Source: Bacillus pseudomycoides
GTDB taxonomy: Bacteria; Bacillota; Bacilli; Bacillales; Bacillaceae_G
Assembly: GCF_022811845.1 (NCBI RefSeq)
Contig: NZ_CP064266.1
Coordinates: forward strand, 992,001-1,056,000
Direction: 5' to 3'
Length of the DNA stretch: 64,000 nucleotides
Both the position numbers and the translations under genes were made by a program. Positions 8,431 to 16,782 of the stretch are shown here, one piece after another. Position 1 is the first letter of the stretch. Each line of letters opens with the position of its first letter. The notes beneath the pieces are model-generated. The model had not been told where the DNA came from. It saw only the letters and a list, made by a program, of their open reading frames with translations, and searched no databases.

Positions 8431-9270
8431 TTAAAAATCAAAATTATCCGGATCTGGACCAACGCGATGATTTTGATTTAACGCATCAATTTGTTCCATA
8501 TCTTCTTTTGTTAATTCAAAACTAAATATATCCGCATTTTGGGTAATACGGTGTTCTTTTGTTGATTTCGGAATCGTTACAACTTCATTTTGTAAATCCC
8601 AGCGTAGAATAATTTGCGCAGTCGTTTTACCGTATTTATCTGCGATTTCTTGTAGTGTTTCGTTATCTAATAACTGCCCTTGCATAAGAGGTGACCAAGC
8701 CTCCATTTGAATACCTTGTTCACGACAGAAGTCCCGCAATTCTTTTTGCGTTAAACGTGGATGATATTCTACTTGGTTAATCATCGGTTTCACTTCTGCA
8801 TCTTCCATTACATCTTTCAAATGATGAATTTGGAAGTTACTCACACCAATTGCACGTACGCGTCCTTCTTTATAAAGTTTTTCTAATGCTCTCCATGTAT
8901 CTTTATATTTTCCTCCTACCGGCCAATGAACAAGATATAAATCTAAATAATCTAGTTCTAACTTTTTTAAGCTCTCTTCATATGCCGCTAATGTTTCTTC
9001 ATACCCTTGATCTGCATTCCACACTTTTGAAGTAATAAATAAATCTTCTCTTGAAATCCCAGCTGCTTTGATACCTGCGCGGATTCCTTCACCTACCGCT
9101 TTTTCATTCCCATAAATCGTAGCTGTATCAATGCTACGGTATCCCTCTTTAATTGCTATTTTTACAGCCTCTACAAGTTCTGGTCCATCTTCTACTTTAA
9201 ATACGCCTAAACCAAACCAAGGCATTTCTACACCATTATGCAATACTGTTTTACTTTGTAAATTTTTCAT
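8431..9270 (-). CDS. Aldo/keto reductase (AKR5-type, YvgN-like)
   Basis: This 279-residue TIM-barrel oxidoreductase reduces aldehydes such as methylglyoxal or keto acids with NADPH. The AKR signatures are present: GYRSIDTATIYGNEKAVG (Asp and Tyr of the catalytic tetrad near residues 48-53), the lysine in ITSKVWN, the histidine in YLVHWP, and the cofactor motif IPKSTKEHRI. Length and order match B. subtilis YvgN. An AAAGGAG site precedes the ATG. It lies 16 bases downstream of the MFS gene in the same direction and may be co-transcribed. Detoxification is the likely role. Confidence 0.92.
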   Translation of the reverse strand: MKNLQSKTVLHNGVEMPWFGLGVFKVEDGPELVEAVKIAIKEGYRSIDTATIYGNEKAVGEGIRAGIKAAGISREDLFITSKVWNADQGYEETLAAYEESLKKLELDYLDLYLVHWPVGGKYKDTWRALEKLYKEGRVRAIGVSNFQIHHLKDVMEDAEVKPMINQVEYHPRLTQKELRDFCREQGIQMEAWSPLMQGQLLDNETLQEIADKYGKTTAQIILRWDLQNEVVTIPKSTKEHRITQNADIFSFELTKEDMEQIDALNQNHRVGPDPDNFDF

Positions 9271-9286
9271 TATACTTTTCTCTCCT

Positions 9287-10501
9287 TTATTTTACTTGAT
9301 CTCTTTTTTCTAATCTCATACTCAAAGCTGTTAAAATAACAGCGCCTACTACCATAATGCCGCCTACCCAAGCTGTATGAATTAACCCTAACGAGTTCGT
9401 TACAATACCACCTAAATAAGAACCAAGAGCAATCCCTGCATTAAAGGAGGCAATGTTAATTGCAGAAGCAACATCTACAGCGCTCGGAACAAAGCGTTCA
9501 GCTAATATCACAACATACACTTGTAATCCTGGAACATTCATAAACGCGAATAATCCTATTAAAATAATCGTAATAAGCCCCGCCACCTTAAACGGCGCCG
9601 TAAATGTGAGTACGAATAGCACACTCGCTTGAATGAAAAACATATAGAATAATGCACGAATTGGATTATGGTTCGATAGTTTTCCACCAATCATATTCCC
9701 AATCGCAATTGCAATCCCATACACTAACAAAATGATTGTAACTGTACTTGCTTTAAACCCTGTCACCTCTTGTAATAATGGAGACAAGTACGTAAATGTT
9801 ACAAATGTTCCGCCGTACCCTAATGCGGTAATTACGAAAACAAGTAATAGTCTTCCGTTTGTTATTAATTTAAATTGATCGCGAAATGATACAGACGTAC
9901 CTTTTTTTAAACTAGATGGAATTAACAAACTGTTTGCGATAAGGGCAACGATTCCAATTGCTACGATAACCATGAACGAAGCTCTCCAGCCAAATTGTTG
10001 ACCAATAAATGTTCCAATTGGTACACCTGTGATAGTTGCGACTGTTAAGCCTGTGAACATAAGGGCAATCGCACTAGCACGCTTATTTTCTGGCACAAGA
10101 GCCGCTGCAATCGTTGAACCTATCGACATAAATACACCATGTGCAAATGCAGATACAACTCTCGCAATAAGCAGAACGCTAAAACTTGTTGCCACCCCTG
10201 CAATACCATTACCAATAATGAAGACAATCATAATCCACATTAATAACGTTTTACGTGACATACTAGCTGTTAACGATGTTAATACAGGAGCGCCAAACGC
10301 TACGCCTAATGCATATAAAGAAACCGTTAAACCAGCTGTTGTAACTGAAACATGTAAATCATTTGAAATAGACGGCAATAAACCAACACTAATAAATTCA
10401 GTTGTACCAATACCAAATGCACTAATTGCTAGTGCTAATAATGCAAACATACTTCTTCTATTCCCTTGAACATCTGAAGAAGATACTGTATATGAACTCA
10501 A
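9287..10501 (-). CDS. MFS drug-efflux transporter (DHA1/AraJ-like)
   Basis: This 404-residue protein has twelve hydrophobic segments and the DHA1 marks FGIGTTEFISVGLLP in helix 1 and ARVVSAFAHGVFMS before helix 4-5, typical of the YdhP/AraJ sugar or drug exporters. The start is a TTG with GGAGG seven bases upstream; an internal ATG at codon 18 lacks a comparable site. It is divergent from an HxlR regulator with palindromes between, so it is probably the regulator's target. Exported compound unknown. Confidence 0.9.
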   Translation of the reverse strand: MSSYTVSSSDVQGNRRSMFALLALAISAFGIGTTEFISVGLLPSISNDLHVSVTTAGLTVSLYALGVAFGAPVLTSLTASMSRKTLLMWIMIVFIIGNGIAGVATSFSVLLIARVVSAFAHGVFMSIGSTIAAALVPENKRASAIALMFTGLTVATITGVPIGTFIGQQFGWRASFMVIVAIGIVALIANSLLIPSSLKKGTSVSFRDQFKLITNGRLLLVFVITALGYGGTFVTFTYLSPLLQEVTGFKASTVTIILLVYGIAIAIGNMIGGKLSNHNPIRALFYMFFIQASVLFVLTFTAPFKVAGLITIILIGLFAFMNVPGLQVYVVILAERFVPSAVDVASAINIASFNAGIALGSYLGGIVTNSLGLIHTAWVGGIMVVGAVILTALSMRLEKRDQVK

Positions 10502-10818
10502 TTGAACTCCTCCTTAATCCGAGAAATCCAATCATAATAGTCAGATAAAAGAGCCCTTTTATCTTCTAATAAAAATAGCTTCACTACTCATAACTGCTAT
10601 TATGAATGGTTTCATTCTTTTTTGAAAGAACGCACTTAAAAGTACGATAGGGACCTAAAAGTAACATAGGTACCTTTTAGTAACGTACTACTCATTTGCC
10701 TCTTACGTATGCTATTATGGAACATATTCAAAATGAAAAACAGTACGTACTTTCAAGTGCTATAGGCACTAAAAAGTAACATATGACTATAAAAACTTAT
10801 TAAAGGGGATTGTAATAT
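10502..10818. promoter_or_regulatory. Divergent control region with HxlR-type operators
   Basis: The gap between the MFS and HxlR genes carries repeated AGTAAC/GTACTTTT words and two palindromes: CTAAAAG-N12-CTTTTAG around 10657-10682, and AGTGC-TATAG-GCACT followed by AAAAAGTAAC around 10756-10780. Such TACT/AGTA-rich dyads are typical of HxlR-family operators. Which palindrome controls which promoter cannot be decided. Confidence 0.6.
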
Positions 10819-11169
10819 ATGAAGAAATATAACATTCCTGTAGAAGCAACCTTAGAAGTAATCGGTGGCAAATGGAAGGTCGTTATTCTTTGTCACTTAA
10901 CAAAAGGAACAAAACGAACAAGTGAATTAAAACGTTTAATGCCTGGCATTACACAAAAGATGCTAACACAACAATTACGTGAATTAGAAGAAGATGGGGT
11001 GATTCAAAGGAAAGTATATAATCAAGTACCACCAAAAGTGGAGTATTCACTTACTGAATACGGTTGGTCATTAGAAGTAATCCTAGACTCCCTTTGTACT
11101 TGGGGAGAATGCCATCTTGAAAAGAACGGGAATTCATCCATGCTTATTCCGCAAACAGATCCATCCTAA
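10819..11169 (+). CDS. HxlR family transcriptional regulator
   Basis: This 116-residue winged-helix protein matches the HxlR family (HxlR, YodB, CatR): the early GGKWKVVILCHL block, the recognition segment LKRLMPGITQKMLTQQLRELEEDGVI, and the wing VPPKVEYSLTEYG are all in place. Family members bind operators as dimers and often sense oxidants or electrophiles through a cysteine; here a cysteine lies at about residue 29 and others near the C terminus. AAAGGGGAT precedes the ATG. Its divergent position suggests control of the MFS/aldo-keto reductase genes. Confidence 0.92.
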   Translation: MKKYNIPVEATLEVIGGKWKVVILCHLTKGTKRTSELKRLMPGITQKMLTQQLRELEEDGVIQRKVYNQVPPKVEYSLTEYGWSLEVILDSLCTWGECHLEKNGNSSMLIPQTDPS

Positions 11170-11173
11170 CTAG

Positions 11174-11221
11174 AAAAAAAGGGAAAAATGAGCATTCATT
11201 TGCTCATTTTTCCCTTTTTTC
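11174..11221 (+). terminator. Terminator after HxlR gene
   Basis: A long stem, AAAAGGGAAAAATGAGCA with its exact complement and a 6-base loop, is followed by a T run. Confidence 0.88.
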
Positions 11222-11628
11222 TTTATATTCAAGTATATTTTAGATATCAGTAAAATAAAATATATACTTTTTTCCCTTGCCAGTACTAGGTTATCAGTTC
11301 AAAGTCAAATAATTAGAGATCATTTTTATGTTAACCTGAGTGTATATAGTATATAATATAAGATATATATTATATACACTTTCCGATAAAGGAACTTTCC
11401 ATTATGCGGACAAGCCATGTATCGGACAGTTCATTAATAATAGGTAAGAAATTATGGTTTTGGATTTATGATTGTCCACTACTTACAATCATAAGTTTAA
11501 AGGCATTTTATTGCGTTTTGTGAAACTTTGTATAAAGTTTTGCATTTTTTGCTAACGCTTACCTGTTACTTTGGAATGTTTTATTCCTAAAAAAATAAGA
11601 GTATTGCTATCGTAAAGGAGAATTGGAG
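11222..11628 (+). promoter_or_regulatory. Leader of the DUF1641-ndh operon
   Basis: No gene is visible. A 7-bp-arm palindrome, AAACTTT-GTAT-AAAGTTT, lies at 11523-11540 and is preceded by TTTTGTG, giving a partial resemblance to the Rex operator (TTGTGAA-N6-TTCACAA); the second half-site is poor. The equivalent B. subtilis operon yjlC-ndh is Rex-controlled, so a redox operator here is plausible but unproven. An AT-only stretch at 11343-11380 is the other notable feature. Confidence 0.4.
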
Positions 11629-12069
11629 ATGCCAGAAACTATCACTCAAACAAAGCCTGAACAAGAATCTTTACAAATTTCTGCTAGCCAAGGACAACTT
11701 GATGTACTTGATCAATTGTTAAAACCTGAGGTACAAGAATCGTTAACTACACTAGTAGAACAACTTCCAAAATTAACTGAGCTTGTTAACATTTTAACTA
11801 AGTCTTATGACTTTGCTCAAACTGTTGCTACTGACGAAGTATTAAAAAGCGACACTGTTGGCGCAATCCAAGAGATTGTAGAACCTGTAAAAGATACAGT
11901 GAAGAGCATGGCTGCAACTGCTATCGAAGCAAAAGATCGCGCTGAAGAAAGCACTGAAGTTATCGGTCTTTTCGGTCTGTTAAAATTACTAAAAGACCCA
12001 CAAGCACAAAAAATGTTCCGCTTTATCAATGCTTACCTTCAAGTTAGCGCAGAACGCACTAATAAATAA
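11629..12069 (+). CDS. DUF1641 family protein (YjlC-like)
   Basis: This soluble 146-residue protein has the DUF1641 pattern, including ELVNILTKSYDFAQ and the C-terminal GLFGLLKLLKDPQAQKMFRF. It corresponds to B. subtilis YjlC, which precedes ndh in the same order. The ATG at 11629 is chosen over a TTG at 11623 because AAAGGAG lies eight bases upstream. Its function is not known; genomic pairing with NADH or formate dehydrogenases suggests a link to respiration. Only 44 bases separate it from the next gene. Confidence 0.88.
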   Translation: MPETITQTKPEQESLQISASQGQLDVLDQLLKPEVQESLTTLVEQLPKLTELVNILTKSYDFAQTVATDEVLKSDTVGAIQEIVEPVKDTVKSMAATAIEAKDRAEESTEVIGLFGLLKLLKDPQAQKMFRFINAYLQVSAERTNK

Positions 12070-12113
12070 TTTATCTTATAACAACAATTAGTAAAGACGG
12101 GGGATATCATACT

Positions 12114-13292
12114 ATGTCAAAACAAATTGTCATCTTAGGCGCTGGTTATGGCGGACTTCTTGCCGCTTTAAATGTACGTAAATATTACAGCAAATCAGAA
12201 GCACAAGTTACGGTAATCAACCAATACCCAACACACCAAATCATTACTGAACTACACCGCTTAGCAGCAGGTAACGTTTCTGAACAAGCAATTGCAATGC
12301 CACTTACAAAACTTTTCAAAGGCAAAGACATCGATCTTAAAATTGGAACTGTTGAGTCATTCTCAGTAGACAAAAAAGAAGTAAAACTAGCTGGCGGCAC
12401 TACTTTATCTTACGATGCACTTGTAGTTGCTTTAGGAAGTAAAACTGCTTACTTCGGTATTCCAGGACTAGAAGAAAACAGCATGGTATTAAAGTCTGCT
12501 GCTGATGCAAACAAAATCTACAAACATGTTGAAGATCGTATTCGTGAATACGCAAAAACAAAAAATGAAGCTGATGCTACAATCTTAATCGGTGGTGGCG
12601 GATTAACTGGCGTTGAGCTAGTTGGTGAGCTTGCTGACATTATGCCTAAACTTGCAAAAAGCCACGGCGTAAATCCTAAAGAAGTAAAATTACTTCTTGT
12701 TGAAGCAGGTCCAAAAATCCTTCCAGTATTACCAGACGATTTAATTGAACGTGCAACTACTAGCTTAGAAGCACGCGGTGTTAAATTCTTAACAGGTCTT
12801 CCTGTAACAAACGTTGCTGGCAATGAAATTGACTTAAAAGACGGTCAAAAAATCGTTGCAAACACATTCGTTTGGACAGGCGGCGTACAAGGTAACCCAT
12901 TAATCGGTGAATCAGGTCTTGAAGTAAACCGTGGCCGTGCAACTGTTGATGCATACCTACAATCTACTTCTCACAAAGACGTATTCGTTGCTGGAGACAG
13001 CGCTGTTGTCTTCGGTCCAGAAGGTCGTCCATACCCACCAACTGCTCAAATCGCTTGGCAAATGGGTGAGTTAATTGGATACAACTTATACGCAGCACTA
13101 GAAGGCAAAGCATTCGAAGAGTTCGCACCAGTAAACTCTGGAACGCTTGCAAGTCTAGGTCGTAAGGATGCTGTTGCTACAATCGGAGCAAGCTCAACTC
13201 CACTTAAAGGCTTACCAGCATCATTAATGAAAGAAGCAAGTAACGTTCGTTACTTATCGCACATTAAAGGATTATTCAGCTTAGCTTACTAA
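12114..13292 (+). CDS. ndh: Type II NADH dehydrogenase (NDH-2)
   Basis: This 392-residue FAD protein transfers electrons from NADH to menaquinone at the membrane without pumping protons. It has two Rossmann motifs: VILGAGYGGLLAAL at residues 5-18 for FAD and ILIGGGGLTGVELVGELA near 155-172 for NADH, plus the late FAD motif DVFVAGDSAVV and PPTAQIAWQMGE. The length equals B. subtilis YjlD/Ndh, and the DUF1641 gene upstream reproduces the yjlC-ndh operon. Distinction from other NDH-2 paralogues in the genome is not possible from this window alone. Confidence 0.92.
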   Translation: MSKQIVILGAGYGGLLAALNVRKYYSKSEAQVTVINQYPTHQIITELHRLAAGNVSEQAIAMPLTKLFKGKDIDLKIGTVESFSVDKKEVKLAGGTTLSYDALVVALGSKTAYFGIPGLEENSMVLKSAADANKIYKHVEDRIREYAKTKNEADATILIGGGGLTGVELVGELADIMPKLAKSHGVNPKEVKLLLVEAGPKILPVLPDDLIERATTSLEARGVKFLTGLPVTNVAGNEIDLKDGQKIVANTFVWTGGVQGNPLIGESGLEVNRGRATVDAYLQSTSHKDVFVAGDSAVVFGPEGRPYPPTAQIAWQMGELIGYNLYAALEGKAFEEFAPVNSGTLASLGRKDAVATIGASSTPLKGLPASLMKEASNVRYLSHIKGLFSLAY

Positions 13293-13299
13293 TCCGTTT

Positions 13300-13330
13300 A
13301 CTAGCCCGAATCATGATTCGGGCTTTTTTT
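13300..13330 (+). terminator. Terminator after ndh
   Basis: The palindrome AGCCCGAATCATGATTCGGG (completed by CT) is followed by seven T residues. Confidence 0.9.
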
Positions 13331-13336
13331 ATTTTT

Positions 13337-13455
13337 AAAAACCTTTCTTTTTAGATGGGAGAGAGTATCCAGCCATACATAGGAGCGGTCAGGGTCTTTT
13401 TCTGCCCCATGCCATGTTTAAAACAAAAAGATACAATGAGCGCAAGGCTCCTTTT
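13337..13455 (-). repeat. Dispersed repeat R2, copy D
   Basis: Read on the minus strand, this segment aligns with copies at 54427 and 39364-39644: shared blocks are AACATGGCATGGGG-like start, GACC..CGCTCCTATGTATGGCTGGA, and GAGAGAG...TCTAAAAAG. It contains no credible gene. It appears to be a degenerate, non-coding dispersed repeat of about 130 bp, distinct from bcr1. A second partial copy follows at 13547. Confidence 0.6.
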
Positions 13456-13546
13456 TTCTTCGTGGCAATGATTTATCTTTCAAAAAAACAAGGAAATTTA
13501 TATAGATTACTATGAGTAACTTTTTTATAAATACAAATTGAAGAAC

Positions 13547-13610
13547 CGACATAAAAACTTTCCTTTTCGATGGAAGAGAGCATCCGCCCACTCCTTCTAT
13601 TCTTCGTAAC
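13547..13610 (-). repeat. Dispersed repeat R2, partial copy E
   Basis: The block AAAACTTTCCTTTTCGATGG followed by AAGAGAGCATCCGCCC repeats the left part of copy D (13337) in the same orientation. The gap 13293-13760 contains nothing else beyond these two repeat copies and two terminators. Confidence 0.5.
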
Positions 13611-13708
13611 AACGATTTATATATATTATTTTTATTCGACACGAAAGCCAGATAAACCTCTATAATAATCTTAATATACTGACTTTTTTTATGAAGAAAT
13701 TGTGTACA

Positions 13709-13750
13709 TAAAAAGAGTAGAAATAAGGAATACTCCTCACTCCTACTCTA
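13709..13750 (-). terminator. Terminator after tyrS
   Basis: Minus-strand AGAGTAG...CTACTCT stem with additional internal pairing, followed by five T residues, a short distance after the tyrS stop codon. Confidence 0.7.
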
Positions 13751-13760
13751 TAACAAGACT

Positions 13761-15023
13761 TTACGCACCTAATTTCACTAGGCTGTAATTCTTTTTACCT
13801 TTACGGATAATAATAAATCTTCCATCAAATGAATTTTCCGCCGTAACATCTGTATTCACATCCGTTACTTTATCTCCATTCATCAAAATCGCTCCATTAT
13901 TAATATCTTCACGCGCTTGACGTCTAGAAGGTTCAATTCCTAAATCAACTAACCACTCGACGATATTTTTTGTTTCTTTTGCAGCGTGGAAAGTCGGCAT
14001 ATCTTTAAAACCTTGTTCAATTTCATTAGCTGTTAACGATTTAATATCTCCACTAAATAACGCTGCTGTAATTTTTAATGCTTGCGAAAGTGCATGCTCA
14101 CCGTGAACAAATTTCGTCATTTCTTCAGCCAACACTTTTTGTGCTGCACGTTTATGAGGCTCCGTTTGCACTTTAACTGCTAACTCATCAATTCTCTCTT
14201 TCGTTAAGAACGTAAAGTATTTCAAGTACTTCACAACATCACGGTCATCTGTATTCACCCAGAACTGGTAGAATTCAAATGGTGTTGTTTTTTCAGGATC
14301 TAACCAAACCGCTCCACCTGCTGATTTACCAAACTTCGTACCATCTGATTTTAATAATAACGGAATTGTTAATCCAAATACTTTTGCTTCATGTCCTTCT
14401 AGTTTACGAATTAAATCTAAGCCACTCGTAATATTTCCCCACTGGTCACTACCACCGATCTGTAATTGGACACCTTCTTCTTTATATAAGTGATGGAAAT
14501 CCATCGCTTGTAATATTTGGTATGTGAATTCTGTAAATGAAATCCCCGTATCTAGACGGCTTGCTACTATATCTTTCGCTAGCATACTATTTATACTAAA
14601 GTTTTTACCGTAGTCGCGTAAAAACTCAATAATATTGATTTGATGCGTCCAGTCGTAGTTGTTTACCATCTTCACTTCACTATTGCCACCAAAGTCAAAC
14701 AACTTTTTCATTTGTGCTGTTAATGCATCCACATTATGTTGTACTTGTTCCAATGTTTGTAGCTGACGCTCTGTTTGCCGTCCACTTGGATCACCAATTG
14801 TTCCTGTTGCTCCTCCAATTAAAATAACTGGATGATGTCCAGCTAATTGAAATCGTTTCATCATCATAAACGGAATTAAATGCCCAATATGCATACTGTC
14901 ACCAGTTGGATCAACACCACAGTACAAGGAAATCTTTTTCTCTTCTACTAGTTTGCGTAACCCTTCTGCATCAGTTTGTTGATTAACGGCATCGCGCCAT
15001 TCTAATTCATCAATAATGTTCAT
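13761..15023 (-). CDS. tyrS: Tyrosyl-tRNA synthetase
   Basis: This 420-residue class I synthetase attaches tyrosine to tRNA-Tyr. It has the HIGH-type motif MHIGHLIP after CGVDPTGDS (residues about 35-52), the tyrosine-site TYQILQAMDF and QIGGSDQWGN blocks, the KMSKS equivalent KFGKS, and a C-terminal S4-like RNA-binding domain (PSRRQAREDI). The ATG at 15023 is preferred because AAGGGG lies nine bases upstream and the length then matches B. subtilis TyrS; the frame itself stays open further upstream. A T-box leader precedes the gene. Confidence 0.97.
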   Translation of the reverse strand: MNIIDELEWRDAVNQQTDAEGLRKLVEEKKISLYCGVDPTGDSMHIGHLIPFMMMKRFQLAGHHPVILIGGATGTIGDPSGRQTERQLQTLEQVQHNVDALTAQMKKLFDFGGNSEVKMVNNYDWTHQINIIEFLRDYGKNFSINSMLAKDIVASRLDTGISFTEFTYQILQAMDFHHLYKEEGVQLQIGGSDQWGNITSGLDLIRKLEGHEAKVFGLTIPLLLKSDGTKFGKSAGGAVWLDPEKTTPFEFYQFWVNTDDRDVVKYLKYFTFLTKERIDELAVKVQTEPHKRAAQKVLAEEMTKFVHGEHALSQALKITAALFSGDIKSLTANEIEQGFKDMPTFHAAKETKNIVEWLVDLGIEPSRRQAREDINNGAILMNGDKVTDVNTDVTAENSFDGRFIIIRKGKKNYSLVKLGA

Positions 15024-15062
15024 ATCTTCCATCCCCTTTAATATTTGAATTTCCCATGTAAA

Positions 15063-15330
15063 AAACAAAAAGTCCCTATGTCTACATTAGACATAGGGAC
15101 GATTATGAACCGTGTTACCACCCAGATTGCACAAATAGTATCCATACTACTATTCATACCACTCTTAGCAATAATATCGATTGCTACTCCGCTTAGCATT
15201 ACCTAAGATACTCCAGAATGTAATTCACAAGTTTGTTTGTGCTAGGTTTCATCAACCCCTAGCTTTCTCGATAACAGTGACAAACTGCTACTGGGCTCTT
15301 TCAACGTATTTAATATATTAAATTATAGCC
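15063..15330 (-). promoter_or_regulatory. Tyrosine T-box riboswitch leader
   Basis: On the minus strand the leader carries the T-box sequence TGGGTGGTAACACGG (complement at 15113-15127) and then a strong terminator, GTCCCTATGTC..GACATAGGGAC followed by T residues at 15066-15100. Upstream is a long stem I with GAATTACATT, in which TAC followed by A fits a tyrosine specifier. Uncharged tRNA-Tyr would pair with the specifier and T-box to favour readthrough into tyrS. Confidence 0.93.
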
Positions 15331-15388
15331 ATTATAGTGAATTGAAAACTCATTGTCAATTATACCCAAAAACTTTTTTGAAAATTAT

Positions 15389-16306
15389 TTAATTTAAATC
15401 TTCTCCAATAATCCTTACTTCTCTTTCTAACGTAACACCAAATTTCTCTTTAACTGTTTTTTGCACAAAATGAATCAAATCGATATAATCTTGTGCCGTC
15501 CCATTATCAACGTTTACCATGAATCCCGCATGTTTTGTTGAAACCTCTACACCGCCAATTCTCGTTCCTTGCAGTTCAGAGTCTTGGATTAGCTTACCAG
15601 CAAAATTATTAGGCGGACGTTTGAAAACACTACCGCACGAAGGGTATTCTAACGGCTGTTTCGATTCTCTTTTATACGTTAAATCATCCATTTTTTCTTT
15701 AATCTCTTCATATACACCATTCTCAAGTTCAAATGTAGCTTCAAGTATGATGTAATGATTATTAGCAAATGTACTTTTACGATACCCAAAATCAAAGTCG
15801 TCTTTTGAAAGAGTAATGAGCTCTCCCTCATTTGTCATGACAACTGCTTTTGTTAATACGTATGCTACCTCACCACCGTATGCACCTGCATTCATGTATA
15901 AGGCTCCTCCAACAGAACCTGGTATACCACAAGCAAATTCTAGTCCTGTTAAAGAGTGCTCAAACGCTGCTCTTGATACATCAATAATCGCTGCTCCACT
16001 TTGTGCTACAATTGTTTTTTCATTCACAGTAATATCCGTAATATGGGTCAAACTTAGTGTAATCCCACGAATACCACCGTCTTTTATAATCACATTAGAG
16101 CCGTTTCCTAAAAAAGTAATTGGAATGTTATGTTCATTTGCATACTGTACAACTTGTTGAATTTCAGTATAAGTAGTAGGCTGCACAAACACATCTGCTT
16201 TTCCTCCTACTTTTATATGCGTATGATTCTTTAACATCTCATCCTGTTTTACATGTTCTTCTGGTAACACTGTATTTAAATATTCATATACTTTCTGCAT
16301 ATCCAT
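15389..16306 (-). CDS. murB: UDP-N-acetylenolpyruvoylglucosamine reductase
   Basis: This 305-residue FAD enzyme reduces the enolpyruvyl group to give UDP-N-acetylmuramic acid, the second committed step of peptidoglycan precursor synthesis in the cytoplasm. The FAD-binding segment reads ITFLGNGSNVIIKDGGIRG (residues about 58-76), and GLEFACGIPGSVGGALYMNAGAYGGE and the catalytic-serine block YPSCGSVFKRP are intact. It is the short type II form without the E. coli insertion. B. cereus group genomes usually have two murB copies; this stand-alone gene would be the one outside the division cluster. Confidence 0.95.
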   Translation of the reverse strand: MDMQKVYEYLNTVLPEEHVKQDEMLKNHTHIKVGGKADVFVQPTTYTEIQQVVQYANEHNIPITFLGNGSNVIIKDGGIRGITLSLTHITDITVNEKTIVAQSGAAIIDVSRAAFEHSLTGLEFACGIPGSVGGALYMNAGAYGGEVAYVLTKAVVMTNEGELITLSKDDFDFGYRKSTFANNHYIILEATFELENGVYEEIKEKMDDLTYKRESKQPLEYPSCGSVFKRPPNNFAGKLIQDSELQGTRIGGVEVSTKHAGFMVNVDNGTAQDYIDLIHFVQKTVKEKFGVTLEREVRIIGEDLN

Positions 16307-16737
16307 TCTATGATTCCTCTATTTCTATTAATAATTAATGGCCTATCTTCTCGATAGTTCTGGCATTTTCAAACTATTTTCCTTATTCTCTTCCATTTCG
16401 CTTACAATTTTATTTACTTCTCTACATGTAATGCCATGATGAAAAATAAGTAGGTAATCGGCCACCACATAGATTACCTAAATAGTTTAGTAAGATAGCT
16501 TTCTTCTCTATCTTATCAAAAAATCGAGAAGAAAACTTTACCTTCAAAAATTTTCCGATATAACCAAGTTTAAGATAGAAAAACTTTAAATCTAATCTCT
16601 TCCTTTACAAAACTCTATTATATCGCATGTCAATGTGAAAAAATATGGTTAAAGAAGGAACTTTTCAAACTGATAAAAATGTCTATATTTTGTCACATCA
16701 AAAATAGACATTACAAAAGTGTAAGGATTTTGTAATA
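16307..16737. other. Intergenic region upstream of murB
   Basis: About 430 bases without a secure gene. On the minus strand near 16470-16360 an 18-codon frame beginning MWWPITYLFF runs, after a +1 shift, into a polar stretch ending MPELSRR. This may be a decayed small gene but has a weak ribosome site. A 7-bp hairpin (AAGATAG..CTATCTT) lies near 16493-16517. Confidence 0.3.
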
Positions 16738-16776
16738 TAAAAGGATGCCTCCTTATATGTTAAGGGCATCCTTTTG
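16738..16776. terminator. Terminator after DUF4179 gene
   Basis: AAAAGGATGCC..GGCATCCTTTT, an 11-bp perfect stem with A/T flanks. Confidence 0.8.
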
Positions 16777-16782
16777 TACGTA

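Noticed and set aside
11505..11545. Confident Rex operator before the DUF1641-ndh operon
   Set aside because: Only one half-site (TTGTGAA) is good; the partner half-site is missing, so it is recorded only as a possible redox operator.
13418..13642. 74-codon minus-strand frame after ndh
   Set aside because: It covers two copies of repeat R2 and has no family resemblance.
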